In this document: positions 43,474-52,944 of the stretch, in pieces
How positions within the stretch are numbered: position 1 is the stretch's first letter
How the letters are laid out: each line of letters begins with the position of its first letter
NCBI GenBank assembly: GCA_026122225.1
Contig: JANEZZ010001874.1
Span: forward strand, 186,001-250,000
Direction of reading: 5' to 3'
From: Heloderma charlesbogerti
Taxonomy: Eukaryota > Chordata > Lepidosauria > Squamata > Helodermatidae
DNA length: 64,000 bases
Notes under the pieces: generated by a model
What the model was told of the DNA's origin: nothing
Database searches by the model: none
Seen by the model: the letters and a program-made list of their open reading frames with translations, nothing else
Translations under genes and position numbers: made by a program

Positions 43474-44184
43474 CTACGAATGCTCACCTGTCCTCTTCCC
43501 CTGCAGAGTGCCCTCCTGGAACTGCCACAGGAGGGTGACAAGCCTCTGCTTAGTTGTCCCCCCCCCACACACACACAGTAAAAATTCCAGGATGCCCCTT
43601 CGCAGATCCGCCAAAAAGAAATCATTGCCTAAGTCGGTGAGATGAACACCGTCGTCCCTATAGAGCTTCCTCTGGGTATGAGCAATGTTGGGGTGGATGA
43701 TAGTCCAATCACCATGTTTGATTAGATAGTTCCCGATTTCCCTGTTCACCTTCTTACGGGCCCTATCCAAAGCACGGGGATCCAAACCATCCTTCCATGC
43801 CACTCTCGGCAGCAGGTTGGACCAAATGATAAAAATTCCGGGCCAGCAATGCCGGATCAGCTGTAAATCCTCCCAAGCTTGAAGAATCAGGGCCTTAACC
43901 TTCAGTAGACCTAAATCATTCCCCCCTAGCTATAGAACCAGAAACTGCAGAGGAACATTCACCAGCCCTTGCTGGAATAATGTGGGCAGTAGGTGTTCCC
44001 AACGCATGCTGTGTCTGCCCAACCACTGAATGGTGGCATACCGGCTGAGCCCGCAGCTCGAGGAGGCCCTCCGACCAGCCCAGAAAACTATGCTGTGCCC
44101 ACAGATGAGCACTTGCACCGGTTCACTCACACTCCCGCGATCTAAAAGAACAAGAGACAACCATGTGAACACCAGGGTCCTCAC
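43474..44184 (-). pseudogene. SGNH/GDSL hydrolase domain of the YR retrotransposon
   Basis: The last coding part of the element. It shows the three hallmark blocks in order: block I ICGHSIVFWAGRRAS with the putative Ser nucleophile at 44092-44094; block III LGGNDLGLLK (about 43900-43926) giving the oxyanion Gly and Asn; block V RDDGVHLTDLGNDFFL (about 43620-43665) giving the catalytic Asp and His. SGNH enzymes hydrolyse esters; the role in a retrotransposon is unknown. A TAG stop lies just before block III (about 43928) and a frame change separates the two halves, so this copy is dead. The recombinase is immediately upstream. Confidence 0.8.
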
Positions 44185-44189
44185 ATCAT

Positions 44190-44395
44190 TAGAGCCCTGG
44201 CAGCGGCCTTACATAGGCACGACATGCCCTGGAGCGCCACCTGCTGATGGACTGAAATTTGTCCATTGTGAACCCCAATGATGCAGCCGTGGAAGTGGCC
44301 CCAATCCAGAATGAATGTGTACCAAAACGAAGTGTTCCTAAACCTAACGGCTTCATCGCCTGCTGCATGACTACCCAGCATGGAAATTTCGTTAT
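44190..44395 (-). pseudogene. tyrosine recombinase C-terminus (YR element)
   Basis: The minus strand reads QQAMKPLGLGTLRFGTHSFW, continuing IGATSTAASLG, then a SISRWRSRACRAYVRPL end. This is the HxxR and Tyr region of the DIRS/Ngaro recombinase: His at 44315-44317 and the Tyr in RAYVRPL. The Arg of HxxR is replaced by Trp (TGG, 44306-44308; CGG to TGG is a CpG-decay change). The N-terminal parts lie at 47105-47500, 46309-46399 and 45350-45592, the breaks being P-hATs and an L2. Confidence 0.8.
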
Positions 44396-45350
44396 TTTAT
44401 TTTATTTATTAAATTTCATTTATTACATTTATTAATCACCCATCTGGCTGGTCACCCAGCCACTCTGGGCAATGCATGAATGAAGCATGTAATAAAACAG
44501 TTTAAAACAATAAAATTGTACTGTAAAAACATCATTTTCTAAAAATACCCTAACCCACCCCAAATGCCTGCCTGAACAACCATGTTTTTAATGAGCGGCG
44601 GAAGCTCATTAAAGAGAGGGCATGGCGGAGTTCTCTAGGGAGGGAGTTCCACAGAGTGGGGGCCACCACAGGGAAGGCCCTCTCCCTCATCCTCACCAGT
44701 CTAGCTGTCCTGGCTGATGGGACAGAGAGAAAGCCATCCAAGGATGATCTTGTTAAATGGCCTGTGTGGTGTTGCTGGAGGTGCTCCTTAAGATAGGCTG
44801 GGCCAGAACCATATAGGGTTTTAAAGGTCAAAACCAACACCTTGAATTTGGCCTGGAAAACAACTGGTAGCCAGTGCAATTCCTTCAGCACTGGAGTAAT
44901 GCAATCTCGCTGGCAGTTGCCTTTGATCAGGCGAGCCGACGTGTTCTGTACCAGCTGCAGCTTCCGAACCGTCTTCAGGGGTAACCTCACGTAGAGTGCA
45001 TTACAGTAGTCTAAACAAGAGGAGACCAGGGCATGTACTACCAATGGGAGCAGATGGTTGAGAAGGAAGGGGCGCAGCCGCCGTATCAGATGGAGTTGAT
45101 ACAGCGCTGTCCACCTCACAGCTGACACCTGAGCCTCCATGGACAGCTGGGAGTCCAAAATGACCCCCAGGCTGCGGACCTGGGCTTTCAAGGGTAGCCA
45201 TACCCCATTCAACACCAGGTCAACATCCCCCAACCTCCTCTTGTCTCCCACCAAAAGTACCTCGGTCTTGTCAGGGTTCAGCTTCAGCTTATTCTTCCCC
45301 ATCCAGCCACTCACCATCTCCAGACATTTGGACAGGGATTCCAAATCCTG
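44396..45350 (-). pseudogene. L2-clade LINE inserted in the recombinase region
   Basis: Minus strand: [64 protein letters not shown], then LVLTFKTLYGSGPAYLKEHL and a 3' tail with TTTATT repeats (44394-44430). This is the RT thumb and C-terminus of L2; the catalytic RT core is missing (5' truncation at about 45350). Its frame happens to continue upstream into the YR recombinase remnant and a P-hAT end, giving a chance 360-codon ORF from three sources. Confidence 0.85.
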
Positions 45351-45592
45351 GGGAGAGGAGTTGCTATGGCAGAACAAGAGACTGGGGAGACTCCCCCGGA
45401 TCTTGAGAAATGCCTCCAAGGTGGTGACCAGGCAAAGGTCCTGCACTGGGGCTGGGAGCAGCAACACCCTAACCCCCCTCCCAGCCTGGTCAGCCGAATA
45501 AGGACGACCTGCTGAGAAAACGTCACTAAACGGCAAAGCCCATCCCAACAGATCGCCCTTAGCCATCACCACCAATTTGGAAATCCTAAATG
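45350..45592 (-). pseudogene. tyrosine recombinase, middle part (YR element)
   Basis: The minus strand reads RISKLVVMAKGDLLGWALPF then ends LPSLLFCHSNSSP, where the L2 begins. It follows directly from FFGAFR at 46309-46320 once the P-hAT 45593-46308 is set aside. The Arg of this GAFR-I block is the first conserved recombinase Arg. Confidence 0.7.
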
Positions 45593-46308
45593 TAGGGATG
45601 GCGGAGAATTCTGCCATGGAATGCACTGGCATTCGGCCCCCCTGCGGAATCCCCCCTGGGACAAAGCTTACCTTGGGCAGATGTTCCGGTGGCGGAGGCT
45701 CCGGCGGTGGCTTTGGCTTTGGCGGCGGCAGCTGGTCTCTCGGCTGGCTGCTGCGGACTCAAATGGCGGCCACCACGCCATTTGCGTAGCTGCCTTTGCC
45801 GTGATAGGCTACGTAAATACTTATGTAGCCTATCACGGCAAGCAAAACAAAAACACCCCCCCCCCACGTACGCAAATGGCGACGGCTACGGCGGCTGCCA
45901 TTTGCGTTCCCTTTTTTCCGTAGTTTTAGCCTACGTAAATATTTACGTAAGCTATTACGGCAAAAAAAAAAGGGGAACGCAAATAGTGTAGTGGGTGCTA
46001 TTTGCGTTCCTTTTTTCCCCCCACCGTAATAGCTTACGTAAATATTTAAGTAGGCTAAAACTGCGAAAAAAAAGGGAACACAAATGGCGTCTGCTGTAGC
46101 CACCGCCATTTGCGTACGCGGTGTTTTTTTTTTCCCGGAAGGCTACTCAGCGGCTGGATGTCTGGCTGCAGGCGGCCCTGGCTGGTGGCTCTGAGGAATC
46201 TCCGTGGAGTGGAGCTGGCCGGATTAGGATTTCGGGGGGAGGTGCGGAGCACTGCTCCCCCTCGCGAATCACTCCATCGAAAAGGTAAGTGACTTTCATA
46301 CATCCCTA
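45593..46308. mobile_element. P-hAT in the recombinase, perfect TSD
   Basis: TAGGGATGGCGGAGAATTC to CTTTCATACATCCCTA, 716 bp, TSD CCTAAATG at 45585-45592 and 46309-46316. The duplication lies over the codons for the recombinase FRI block. Core palindromes TACGTAAATA (45798-45840, 45927-45963, 46022-46062) surround a centre near 45985. Donors: minus AG|GTAAGC (exon side ends 45672) and plus AG|GTAAGT (after 46284). Confidence 0.92.
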
Positions 46309-46399
46309 CCTAAATGCTCCAAAGAATGCTGTAAGCACTGCCTCATGGAACAATGTGGCCTTGTGCAGTGAGTTACACATGGAGGGCAACTGTCCCTGC
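46309..46399 (-). pseudogene. tyrosine recombinase, short middle part
   Basis: Minus strand: LPSMCNSLHKATLFHEAVLT then AFFGAFR. This is the segment between two P-hAT insertions and matches the region preceding the first catalytic Arg of DIRS/Ngaro recombinases. Confidence 0.65.
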
Positions 46400-47104
46400 T
46401 AGGGATGGGGGAGAAATCCTCCATGGACCCCAGTGAGGCCAGATTCAAAAGAATCCAGCCCCCCGGAGTCCGTGGAGGATTCAAAGACTTACCTCCGCCT
46501 CCACAAGGAATCCTCATCAGCTGGATCCTCCCTGCCAGCCGTCTCCAAAGTGCCAGCGATACGGCCGCCACTGCCATATCGCTGGTGGGCCTGATTGACT
46601 GCAGCCACAAATGGCGTCCGGGACACCATTTGCATCCGTGCTTTTAATTAATGCGATAGGCTGCACAAACATCTGTGTAGCCTATCACATAAAAGCAGGG
46701 ATGCAGGAACATCCCTGCTTTAACGTGATAGCCTACGCAGATATTTGCATAGCCTGTCGCATTAATTAAAAGCACGGACCCAAATGGCATCCAGGACACC
46801 ATTTGCAGCTGTAAAGGCCTTAGTTTAAGTTAAATGCAGCCATTTACGGCTGTGTTTACCTTAAACTAAGGCCTTTATGGCCGCAAATGGCATCCCAGAC
46901 GCCATTTGTGGCTGCAGTCAATCTGGCCCACCAATGATACAGCAATGGCGGCTGTATCACTGGCACTTGAGAGCCGGTTGGTGACTCTGTGGACTCACCA
47001 TGGAGCAGAGCAGGCCAGTGAGGATTCCAGGGGGGAGGGACGGATTGCCTCCCCCCCCTGCAGACCTCCGCAGAGTCCAAGTAAGGGGTTTTTGTGCATC
47101 CTTA
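46400..47104. mobile_element. P-hAT subfamily III in the recombinase
   Basis: TAGGGATGGGGGAGAAATCC to TTTTTGTGCATCCTTA, 705 bp, flanks GTCCCTGC (46392-46399) and GTCCCTGA (47105-47112), 7 of 8. The core has GATAGGCTGCACAAA and GATAGCCTACGCAGA palindromes around a centre near 46692 and CGGCATCC pairs. The A donor AG|GTAAGT is intact (minus, near 46490); the B donor has become AAGTAAGG. Confidence 0.88.
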
Positions 47105-47500
47105 GTCCCTGAAAACTCAGCAATATGTCTGGTGACAGAGGGTGTCTGGAGTCGGGAGTTGCCAGGGACCCCCTGGACCAGCCCTGGAGCAACTGCCTGA
47201 CCCGAAAGTCAGCTGTGCTGTCCGCCACGCCCTTCATCTTAGCCCAGAAGGCCAGTGCAGCAAGCCTGTCCCCAATGGTCCGGGCAGAGAGTCCCCTCCT
47301 GTGGGCATCAACACAAAACTGGAATAAGTGATCAACTGGAATAGGTCACAGCTGCAGCAGATGTGATGCCAACCTGAAGGTAAAGAACTCCCTACCTGCT
47401 CTGGTGTAAGAAGCTGTCATGCTAGGGCCTAAGGAATGCTGGATAACCTGTTCTGCCTCTTCCAGCCAACCTCCCATAGAGTGGCTGGCATGGTGTCTGG
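47105..47500 (-). pseudogene. tyrosine recombinase, N-terminal part
   Basis: The minus strand gives GGWLEEAEQVIQHSLGPS then a SYTRAGREFFTF block, and further on LSARTIGDRLAALAFWAKMK and VRQLLQGWSRG, the core-binding domain of DIRS/Ngaro recombinases (SAM-like helices). Frame changes occur inside. It ends at LSPDI where the P-hAT 46400-47104 cuts in. Confidence 0.7.
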
Positions 47501-47527
47501 CATCTGCCATGACCAGGGGGCCAGTTC

Positions 47528-48299
47528 TTAGAAACGCTGCACCTGGTTATGTGACAATGAATCAGCCATGGCATTGTCCAGGCCCAGAATGTGCCATGCA
47601 TGGAATAGAATATTGAACCGTAGGCACTGCAGTGTGAATGCCCAGACCAAAACTATGACTCTATTGTTGCGGGATGACAGAGAATTAATGACCTGAACAG
47701 TGGCCTGATTATCGCACCAAAAATGCACGACGGAATTAGGGAGCTGAGCTGCCCGCAGATGCACTGCGACATATATTGGGAAGAGTTCCAAAAAGGTAAG
47801 GACCTTGCCCACTCCCTTGGCAAACCAATCCTCTGGCCACTGTTCAGAGCACCAGCAATCCTGAAACCACAACTCCAAAACCTAGGGCCCCGGATGCATC
47901 GGAGTGTATCTGCAGTTTGGCTTCCAATAATAACTCACGCCCCCAGAAGGAAATGCCATTAAAAGTGTCGAGGAAATGCAGCCAAACCAATAGATCATCC
48001 TTCATGGCAGATGATACCTGTATCCGGTGGTGTGGCAAATGCAGGCTCTGCCTAGTGTTACAAAGGCATCTAAGAAAGGGACTGCCAGGCACTATTACCC
48101 TGCAGGCAAAATTAAGGTGTCCAGCTACTTCCTGCAGGGAAAGCAACATGACCTTTTTGGAATGCAGCATACACAGGATCCTGTCTTTTAGGGCCTGCAG
48201 TTTGTCAGCTGGGAGCCTACAAAGCTGCTTTGCAGAGTCCAATTCAATGCTCCAAAACCTCATGGTGGGGGAAGGGCCCTTGGTCTTTTCCTCCGCCAA
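47528..48299 (-). pseudogene. RNase H domain (YR element)
   Basis: Two overlapping minus-strand frames give LQIHSDASGALGFGVV (first acidic residue), VVHFWCDNQATVQVINSLSS (third acidic) and LGLDNAMADSLSHN (last acidic and DSLS block). Upstream is the RT connection region with LHSKKVMLLSLQEVAGHLNF. The domain would degrade the RNA strand in the RNA-DNA hybrid. A frameshift near 47860 separates the two halves. Confidence 0.8.
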
Positions 48300-48335
48300 A
48301 GGAATTTCCAGCTCCTCGGCTAGGGTGGAAAACTC

Positions 48336-48682
48336 CTATATCAGCCGTGCACACTGGGGGGTGCTGTGCGGGCCCACAAATAGGAAATCATCCAGGTAAT
48401 GAATGACACTATGAGGCCCAACTCTGTCAATCAGGGCCCATTCCAAGAAAGAACTGAACTTCTCAAACATCGCACAGGATACTGAGCATCCCATGGGTAG
48501 GGCCCTGTCAACATAAAATTGGCCTTGAAAGCTGAATCCCAAAAGGTCTAAGTCATTGGGGCAGATAGGCAGCAGACCAAATGTGGATTTCAAATCGCAG
48601 TTCCCCATGAGATCCTTGGGGCCCAAAGCTTTCACTACTGATACTGCTGTGTCAAAGGACATGTAGTGAACCGAGCACAGGT
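48336..48682 (-). pseudogene. reverse transcriptase catalytic core (YR element)
   Basis: Motif A DLKSTFGLLPICPNDLDLLG, motif B ALPMGCSVSCAMFEKF, motif C VIHYLDDFLFVG with YLDD at 48387-48398. The style (LGFSFQGQFYVDRALPMG) is DIRS-like. The frame starts in the next P-hAT only because the transposon happens to supply an ATG; the true upstream RT part resumes at 49622. Confidence 0.88.
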
Positions 48683-49621
48683 TAGGGGTGGACAAAAGTC
48701 ACTTATCTGTCGTCGAAGCTTGTTCGCGGTGGGGGGGAGGCGCTTCGCTGCTCCCCCCACGAAGTTCAGGCTCGGGGGGGGAGGCTTCCCGCCTCGCCCG
48801 GCCGAAATTCAGGCCGGGGGGGAGGCTTCCCGCCTCGCCCGGCCGTGAAATCCAAAGTTTAAAAAAAAAAAAAAACGCCTCCGTGATAGGCTACGTGACG
48901 ATTAACATAGCCTATCATGGCTAGATCTGCAAAGTCAGCCGTGATAGGCTACGTTAATCGTCACGTAGCCTATCACGGGTGACTTTAAAAAAAAAAGCAC
49001 GTACGCTAATGGCGGCCCCCATAGGGAGCCGCCAATCGCGTTCCTTATTTCGTTGCTGTAGTCTACGTAAATCTTTACGTAGACTACGGCGAAAATAAGG
49101 GCAACGCAAATAGCGTTGCCCTTATTTTCACCGTAATCTACGTAAATCTTTACGTAGACTACAGCGACCAAATAAGCAATGGGAATGGCAGCTCCCTATG
49201 GGGGCCGCCATTATCCATACGCGCTTTTTTTTTTTTTTTAAGTCACCCGTGATAGGCTACGTGACGATTTACGTAGCCTATCACGGCTGACTTTGCAAAT
49301 CTAGCCATGATAGGCTACGTTAATCGTCACATAGCCTATCACGGGGGCGTTTTTGTATTTTTTTCTTTCATTGGAATGGTGGCGGCAGCAGCCGGTCAAA
49401 AGACCGGCTGCCGCTCCCGCCCCGCACGAAAACCCGCCGAACCGCCGGCCGGACCCGCCGCCGGGAGGGACATTCGGGAGAGGTAAGTCCTGTCCCGGGG
49501 GGGTGGGGGAGCGGGGGGCGGGCGGGGGGCAGAGAATTTCTCCCCGAAACTTGTTTGGGGGGCCGAACACGTTGGCGCTCGGCCCCCCAAAGTTTCGGGG
49601 AGAAATTCTCCGCCATCGCTA
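48683..49621. mobile_element. P-hAT in the RT gene, perfect TSD
   Basis: TAGGGGTGGACAAAAGTC (B left) to AATTCTCCGCCATCGCTA, 939 bp, TSD GCACAGGT at 48675-48682 and 49622-49629. A full two-armed core lies at 48882-49346 with centre near 49118 (CAACGCAAATAGCGTTG). The A donor AG|GTAAGT follows 49482; ATG at 49376 opens a 107-nt frame to it, phase 2, same length as in three sister copies. The B donor is mutated to AGATAAGT. Confidence 0.94.
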
Positions 49622-49940
49622 GCACAGGTGCTCGGGGATGGCGTCATTCACCGATCCCCACCCCGCCAGGCAAAGACAGGTTGTGGATCAGCCTGTATTC
49701 ACCCACTGCCTTCTTTGGCACTATGCCCGAAGGAGAGACCCTGAGGTTGGGGAAGGGGGGGGAGTCAAACGGGCCAATGACCCTCCCTGTGGCTACCACC
49801 TTCTCAATCTTTTCTTTGACTAAATGTTCAAAACTGGCAATAGATTTCTGATTCTGGGAAATTTGGGCCTGGCTGGAGCTGGCCAAAAAATGGAATCCTA
49901 AAACCATGGGAAAATCCCTCCTCCAGATAATGGGCATTGT
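49622..49940 (-). pseudogene. reverse transcriptase N-terminal part (YR element)
   Basis: Minus strand: IASFEHLVKEKIEKVVATGR, VSPSGIVPKKAVGEYRLIHN, LSLPGG, the fingers region of a DIRS-type RT. A one-base frame change after LPGG precedes SVNDAIPEHLCSVHYMS, which spans the P-hAT target site. Confidence 0.8.
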
Positions 49941-51612
49941 CCCGGAGCATGTACCGCCTCAAGAGGCGCACCAATGGACCCAACGTAATTGGACTGGGCC
50001 CCTTTTGGAGGAGGTTGTGGACCACCACTGGACTTTCTGCTGCCCTGCCATTCCCGATTTGGGCCCTGAGGACCTTTAGCCTTTGGGCAGCCAATGAAGG
50101 CATGTTGACCCCCACAAATGGGGCACGCGTGGTGAAATCTGCATGGGTTTTTGGAGCAGACACCCCTGGAGCTGAACTCCCAACAGAGTGTGTGGTGTTG
50201 AACCGCCTGCCCTGCCCCAGCCTTAGGAGCTGAAGTAGGCATCTGCTTTGCTATAATGTGTCCGCTGTCAGACCTGTCTCCGAAACCTGGCCTGGCTGGT
50301 GTCATAAACTGGAGCCATAGGTCCTCGTCCTTGGCATCCCAGCACAATCTAGGGTCAAAGGCAGCCCACATATGGAAAGATTCGTCATAGTTCAGTCAAG
50401 CTCCGTCCTCATATTCGGTGTAGGCCCTGTATATAATGTCTAAACACTTAGTAAGAACCCAACCTGCTCTGGTTGCTTCTGCTGTATGATGCCCATGTAA
50501 ATTAAGAAACTGGGCAGCCAATTGGCCCAAGTGCGGGACACCTTCCTATGCCTAACCCTCTCCTGATCCTTGTCACCAGATTTCTCCCCATCCTTCGTTT
50601 CCAGCCTGTGGAATAACAGGGAAAAGACATCCACAAATCCTCCTTTTAATATTTTTTTCCCTGCTGGCAGGCAATAGGTGATAACCCAGGGGTGTAGAAG
50701 TTCCCCCAGTTGGGATTGCCCCTTTGTCGACATGGGTGTAGGGATCGCTATCGCTCACCTTGAGCTCAGCAGAGCCTTCACCTATGGGGCTGCGCCACAC
50801 GGTGGCACAAGCGGCCACTGCGGGTGAGTCCTGTTGAGGAGCTACCACATTGTTGGCCGTGCGAGGCGCAGAAGCCAGAGGGGCTGTGGGTGTTTCCACC
50901 ACCTCCACCCTGCACATGGTGGAACAGGGCCCAGGGCACTGGGACGTTGGGTCGCCCCTGGTACGCAAGCCACCTGTGCTACCCCATACGATGGGGCATA
51001 GCTTTGGGCCATGTGCATGGATCCCAGGCCAGAACCGTGTGGCAGTACACTCGGAGGAGGAAACCCTGGAATACCCCGCATGGGTGTGTGGAATGACCAG
51101 CCCATCCCTGACATAAAGGGGAACCACCCACATGGCGGAAACGGGCTCCATCCGGTTGGTGGTGCCACCCCGCCACCCCGGGTCCCAAAAACTCACCTGA
51201 GCCAGAAATGGTTGCTGCATCAGGAGTCTGGCTTTGTTCATGGACTGCTGGGGCTGGAGTTGTGGAAACTGAGTTGTGGAAACTGAGGCCACTGCAGATG
51301 CTGCTTTCCCAGAGGCGACATGTAGAGTAGCCTCGATGGCCTCCAGCCTTGCTGAAATAGACAACAACTAGTCTTTCTGAGCCTGCCCTCTAGTCACTCT
51401 CAACCCTGAACTCCGGGAAACCCACTGGGCAGGGGTGGTTAATGGTGGGATACCCCTGTCCCTCTCAGCAGCCTCGAGTCTTGAAAGGATCAGAGCCATG
51501 TCTGGATCCTCATCCTTGGATGAGGAAGAATTGGCCCTGCAAAAATGGCACTTGGCCAGGGGGCAAGTGGCCTTGCCCTTGCCTTCCCCCCCCCTTTTTT
51601 TGGTGGCATCAT
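49898..51612 (-). pseudogene. gag-like ORF with zinc fingers (YR element)
   Basis: Likely start is the minus-strand tandem ATG at 51612 (MMPPKK). A homopolymer of seven A then nine G follows and shifts the frame into KATCPLAKCHFCRAN. A TAG near 51373 interrupts before LLSISARLEAIEATLHVASG. The C-terminal part (50371-49898) has a C-x8-C-x4-C-x3-H finger and a C-x2-C-x3-H-x4-C knuckle (50185-50087; CWEFSSRGVCSKNPCRFHHA then CPICGG), typical nucleic-acid-binding motifs of DIRS/Ngaro gag proteins. At least two inactivating changes. Confidence 0.78.
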
Positions 51613-51648
51613 GCCTTATTTGTCAAATTTGTAAGGTGAGAAGTATTG

Positions 51649-51651
<3 letters not shown>

Positions 51652-51736
<85 letters not shown>

Positions 51737-51770
51737 CACGCGCACGTGCGCGCACGCTTGTGTGTGTGTG
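51652..51770. repeat. (TA)n(TG)n(CG)n alternating tract
   Basis: TA run to about 51685, TG run to about 51730, then CG/CA-rich alternation and a final TG run. It lies about 40 bp upstream of the gag ATG on the minus strand. The whole stretch alternates purine and pyrimidine. Confidence 0.95.
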
Positions 51771-51779
51771 TTTAAAATT

Positions 51780-52690
51780 CACAAGGCTGCATTGCCGCAC
51801 AAAAAAGGCAAAACTGGCTGTTTGGGAGGCACCGGTACACCTCCACCCCCACTGGGCCAGAAAGGCCACACCGCTCCCTCCCGCCACAAAAGTGGCAATT
51901 CGGGCAGCTTTGAAGTGCAGGAACACTCCCCCTCCTTCTGCTGGCATGGCAAGGCAACTCCGCCACTGGCCACAGAAATCTACGGGCCTGTGGGCCACTC
52001 TGAAAGCATGGGAAAAAGAACCCTCAGCCCCTGTTGAGCAGAGAGGCCATGCTGCTGCTGCCCGTGCATACAACACAGCAATTGGGGCTGCTCAGGGGGG
52101 GATTCCTGGCCGAGAGGGCACCCTCTCGCTAGGTGGGAAATCAGGCCGCAAAGGGAGCCCTGGGGGACCCCCCCTACTGGCTACAAGGCTGCACTGCTAC
52201 TGTCTGCGAGAAGGCAGAACTTGAGGGCCACTCAGGGGCACGAGGAAAATTCCCCCTTCCTCCCTAGGATGGCAAGGCCCCACTGCCACCGGCCACCAAA
52301 GTTGACAGCCCTACAGGCAGCTCCAGGGGTGTGGGAACCTCCCCTACCCCTTGTTGAACTGCAAGGCCACCACTGCCTGCCAACGCAGGCAGTGCTTCTG
52401 GGCTGCTCAGGGGTGCAGGGAAACTGCCCCCACTCTCTGCTGGGGCAGCAAAGCCACGCAGCCACCACCCGCCGCAATCCGAGGCCCTACGGGCCACTCA
52501 GGGGTGCTGGGGAAACTCCCCCTCCCCCTGTTTGGGTGGCAAGGTCCCACTGCAGTTGGCTGCTGCAATCCGTGGCCTTACAGGCCGCCAAAGAAGTGCG
52601 GGGAAGAACCCCCTCACTCCGGAAACGTGGAGGGGCAAACCGGTGCTGGTGCCGCTGCTGCACCCCACAGCTTCCTCCTCTTCCCCAGCT
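51780..52690 (-). repeat. degenerate tandem repeats in the YR element leader
   Basis: Units of roughly 90-100 bp recur: GGGCCACTCAGGGGTGC, GGGGAAACTCCCCCTC, GGGTGGCAAGGTCCCACTGC, then a CCTTAC/CCTAC-GGGCC join. At least seven degraded copies can be followed (near 51880, 51990, 52090, 52210, 52310, 52400, 52495, 52590). GC-rich, without a real frame. Probably the 5' UTR/promoter array of the element. Confidence 0.6.
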
Positions 52691-52930
52691 GGCACGGAAC
52701 GTAGCTTCCTCCTATTCATGATTTGTCGCTGCTGCTGCCACCGCTGCTGCCAACCTCCAGCTGGAAAAGCAGGAATGAAGGAGGAAACGGAGGTGGCACG
52801 GCCTAAATATCAGCCGGCTCACCCCCCTCCCCTCCTGATGTCAGCAGCGAAGGTCAATGGCCTTCGCCCCCATCATGCCCTCCCCCCCACCCGCAATATC
52901 CCCCCCCCCACAGCCAGGTACTTTAAGAGC
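52691..52930 (-). promoter_or_regulatory. probable 5' terminal region of the YR element
   Basis: On the minus strand this is a C/G-rich stretch with 'ggcgaaggccattgaccttcg' style short inverted repeat (about 52847-52868) and 'gatatttaggccgtgcc' (a TATA-like ATATTTA near 52805). This is where the transcription start of the element would be expected. Boundary at about 52930 is approximate. Confidence 0.4.
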
Positions 52931-52944
52931 TAAACACTCAAAGC

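Larger units (their letters stand above)
43460..52930 (-). mobile_element. YR (DIRS/Ngaro-type) retrotransposon, long but broken
   Basis: Minus-strand order from 52.9 to 43.5 kb: GC-rich leader with tandem repeats, gag-like frame with CCCH/CCHC zinc fingers, reverse transcriptase (YLDD), RNase H, tyrosine recombinase, and an SGNH hydrolase. This order, and a recombinase instead of a DDE integrase, mark the DIRS/Ngaro order, which inserts as a circle by recombination and makes no target duplication. It is interrupted by P-hATs at 48683-49621, 46400-47104 and 45593-46308 and by an L2 at about 44396-45350. Stops and frameshifts make it inactive. I favour Ngaro because some vertebrate Ngaro elements are known to carry an SGNH domain. 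Confidence 0.85.

Noticed and set aside
51646..52224. 192-codon plus-strand frame starting in the TA/TG tract
   Set aside because: It begins in a dinucleotide repeat and runs antisense through the leader array of the YR element; composition is repeat-driven and no domain is recognisable.
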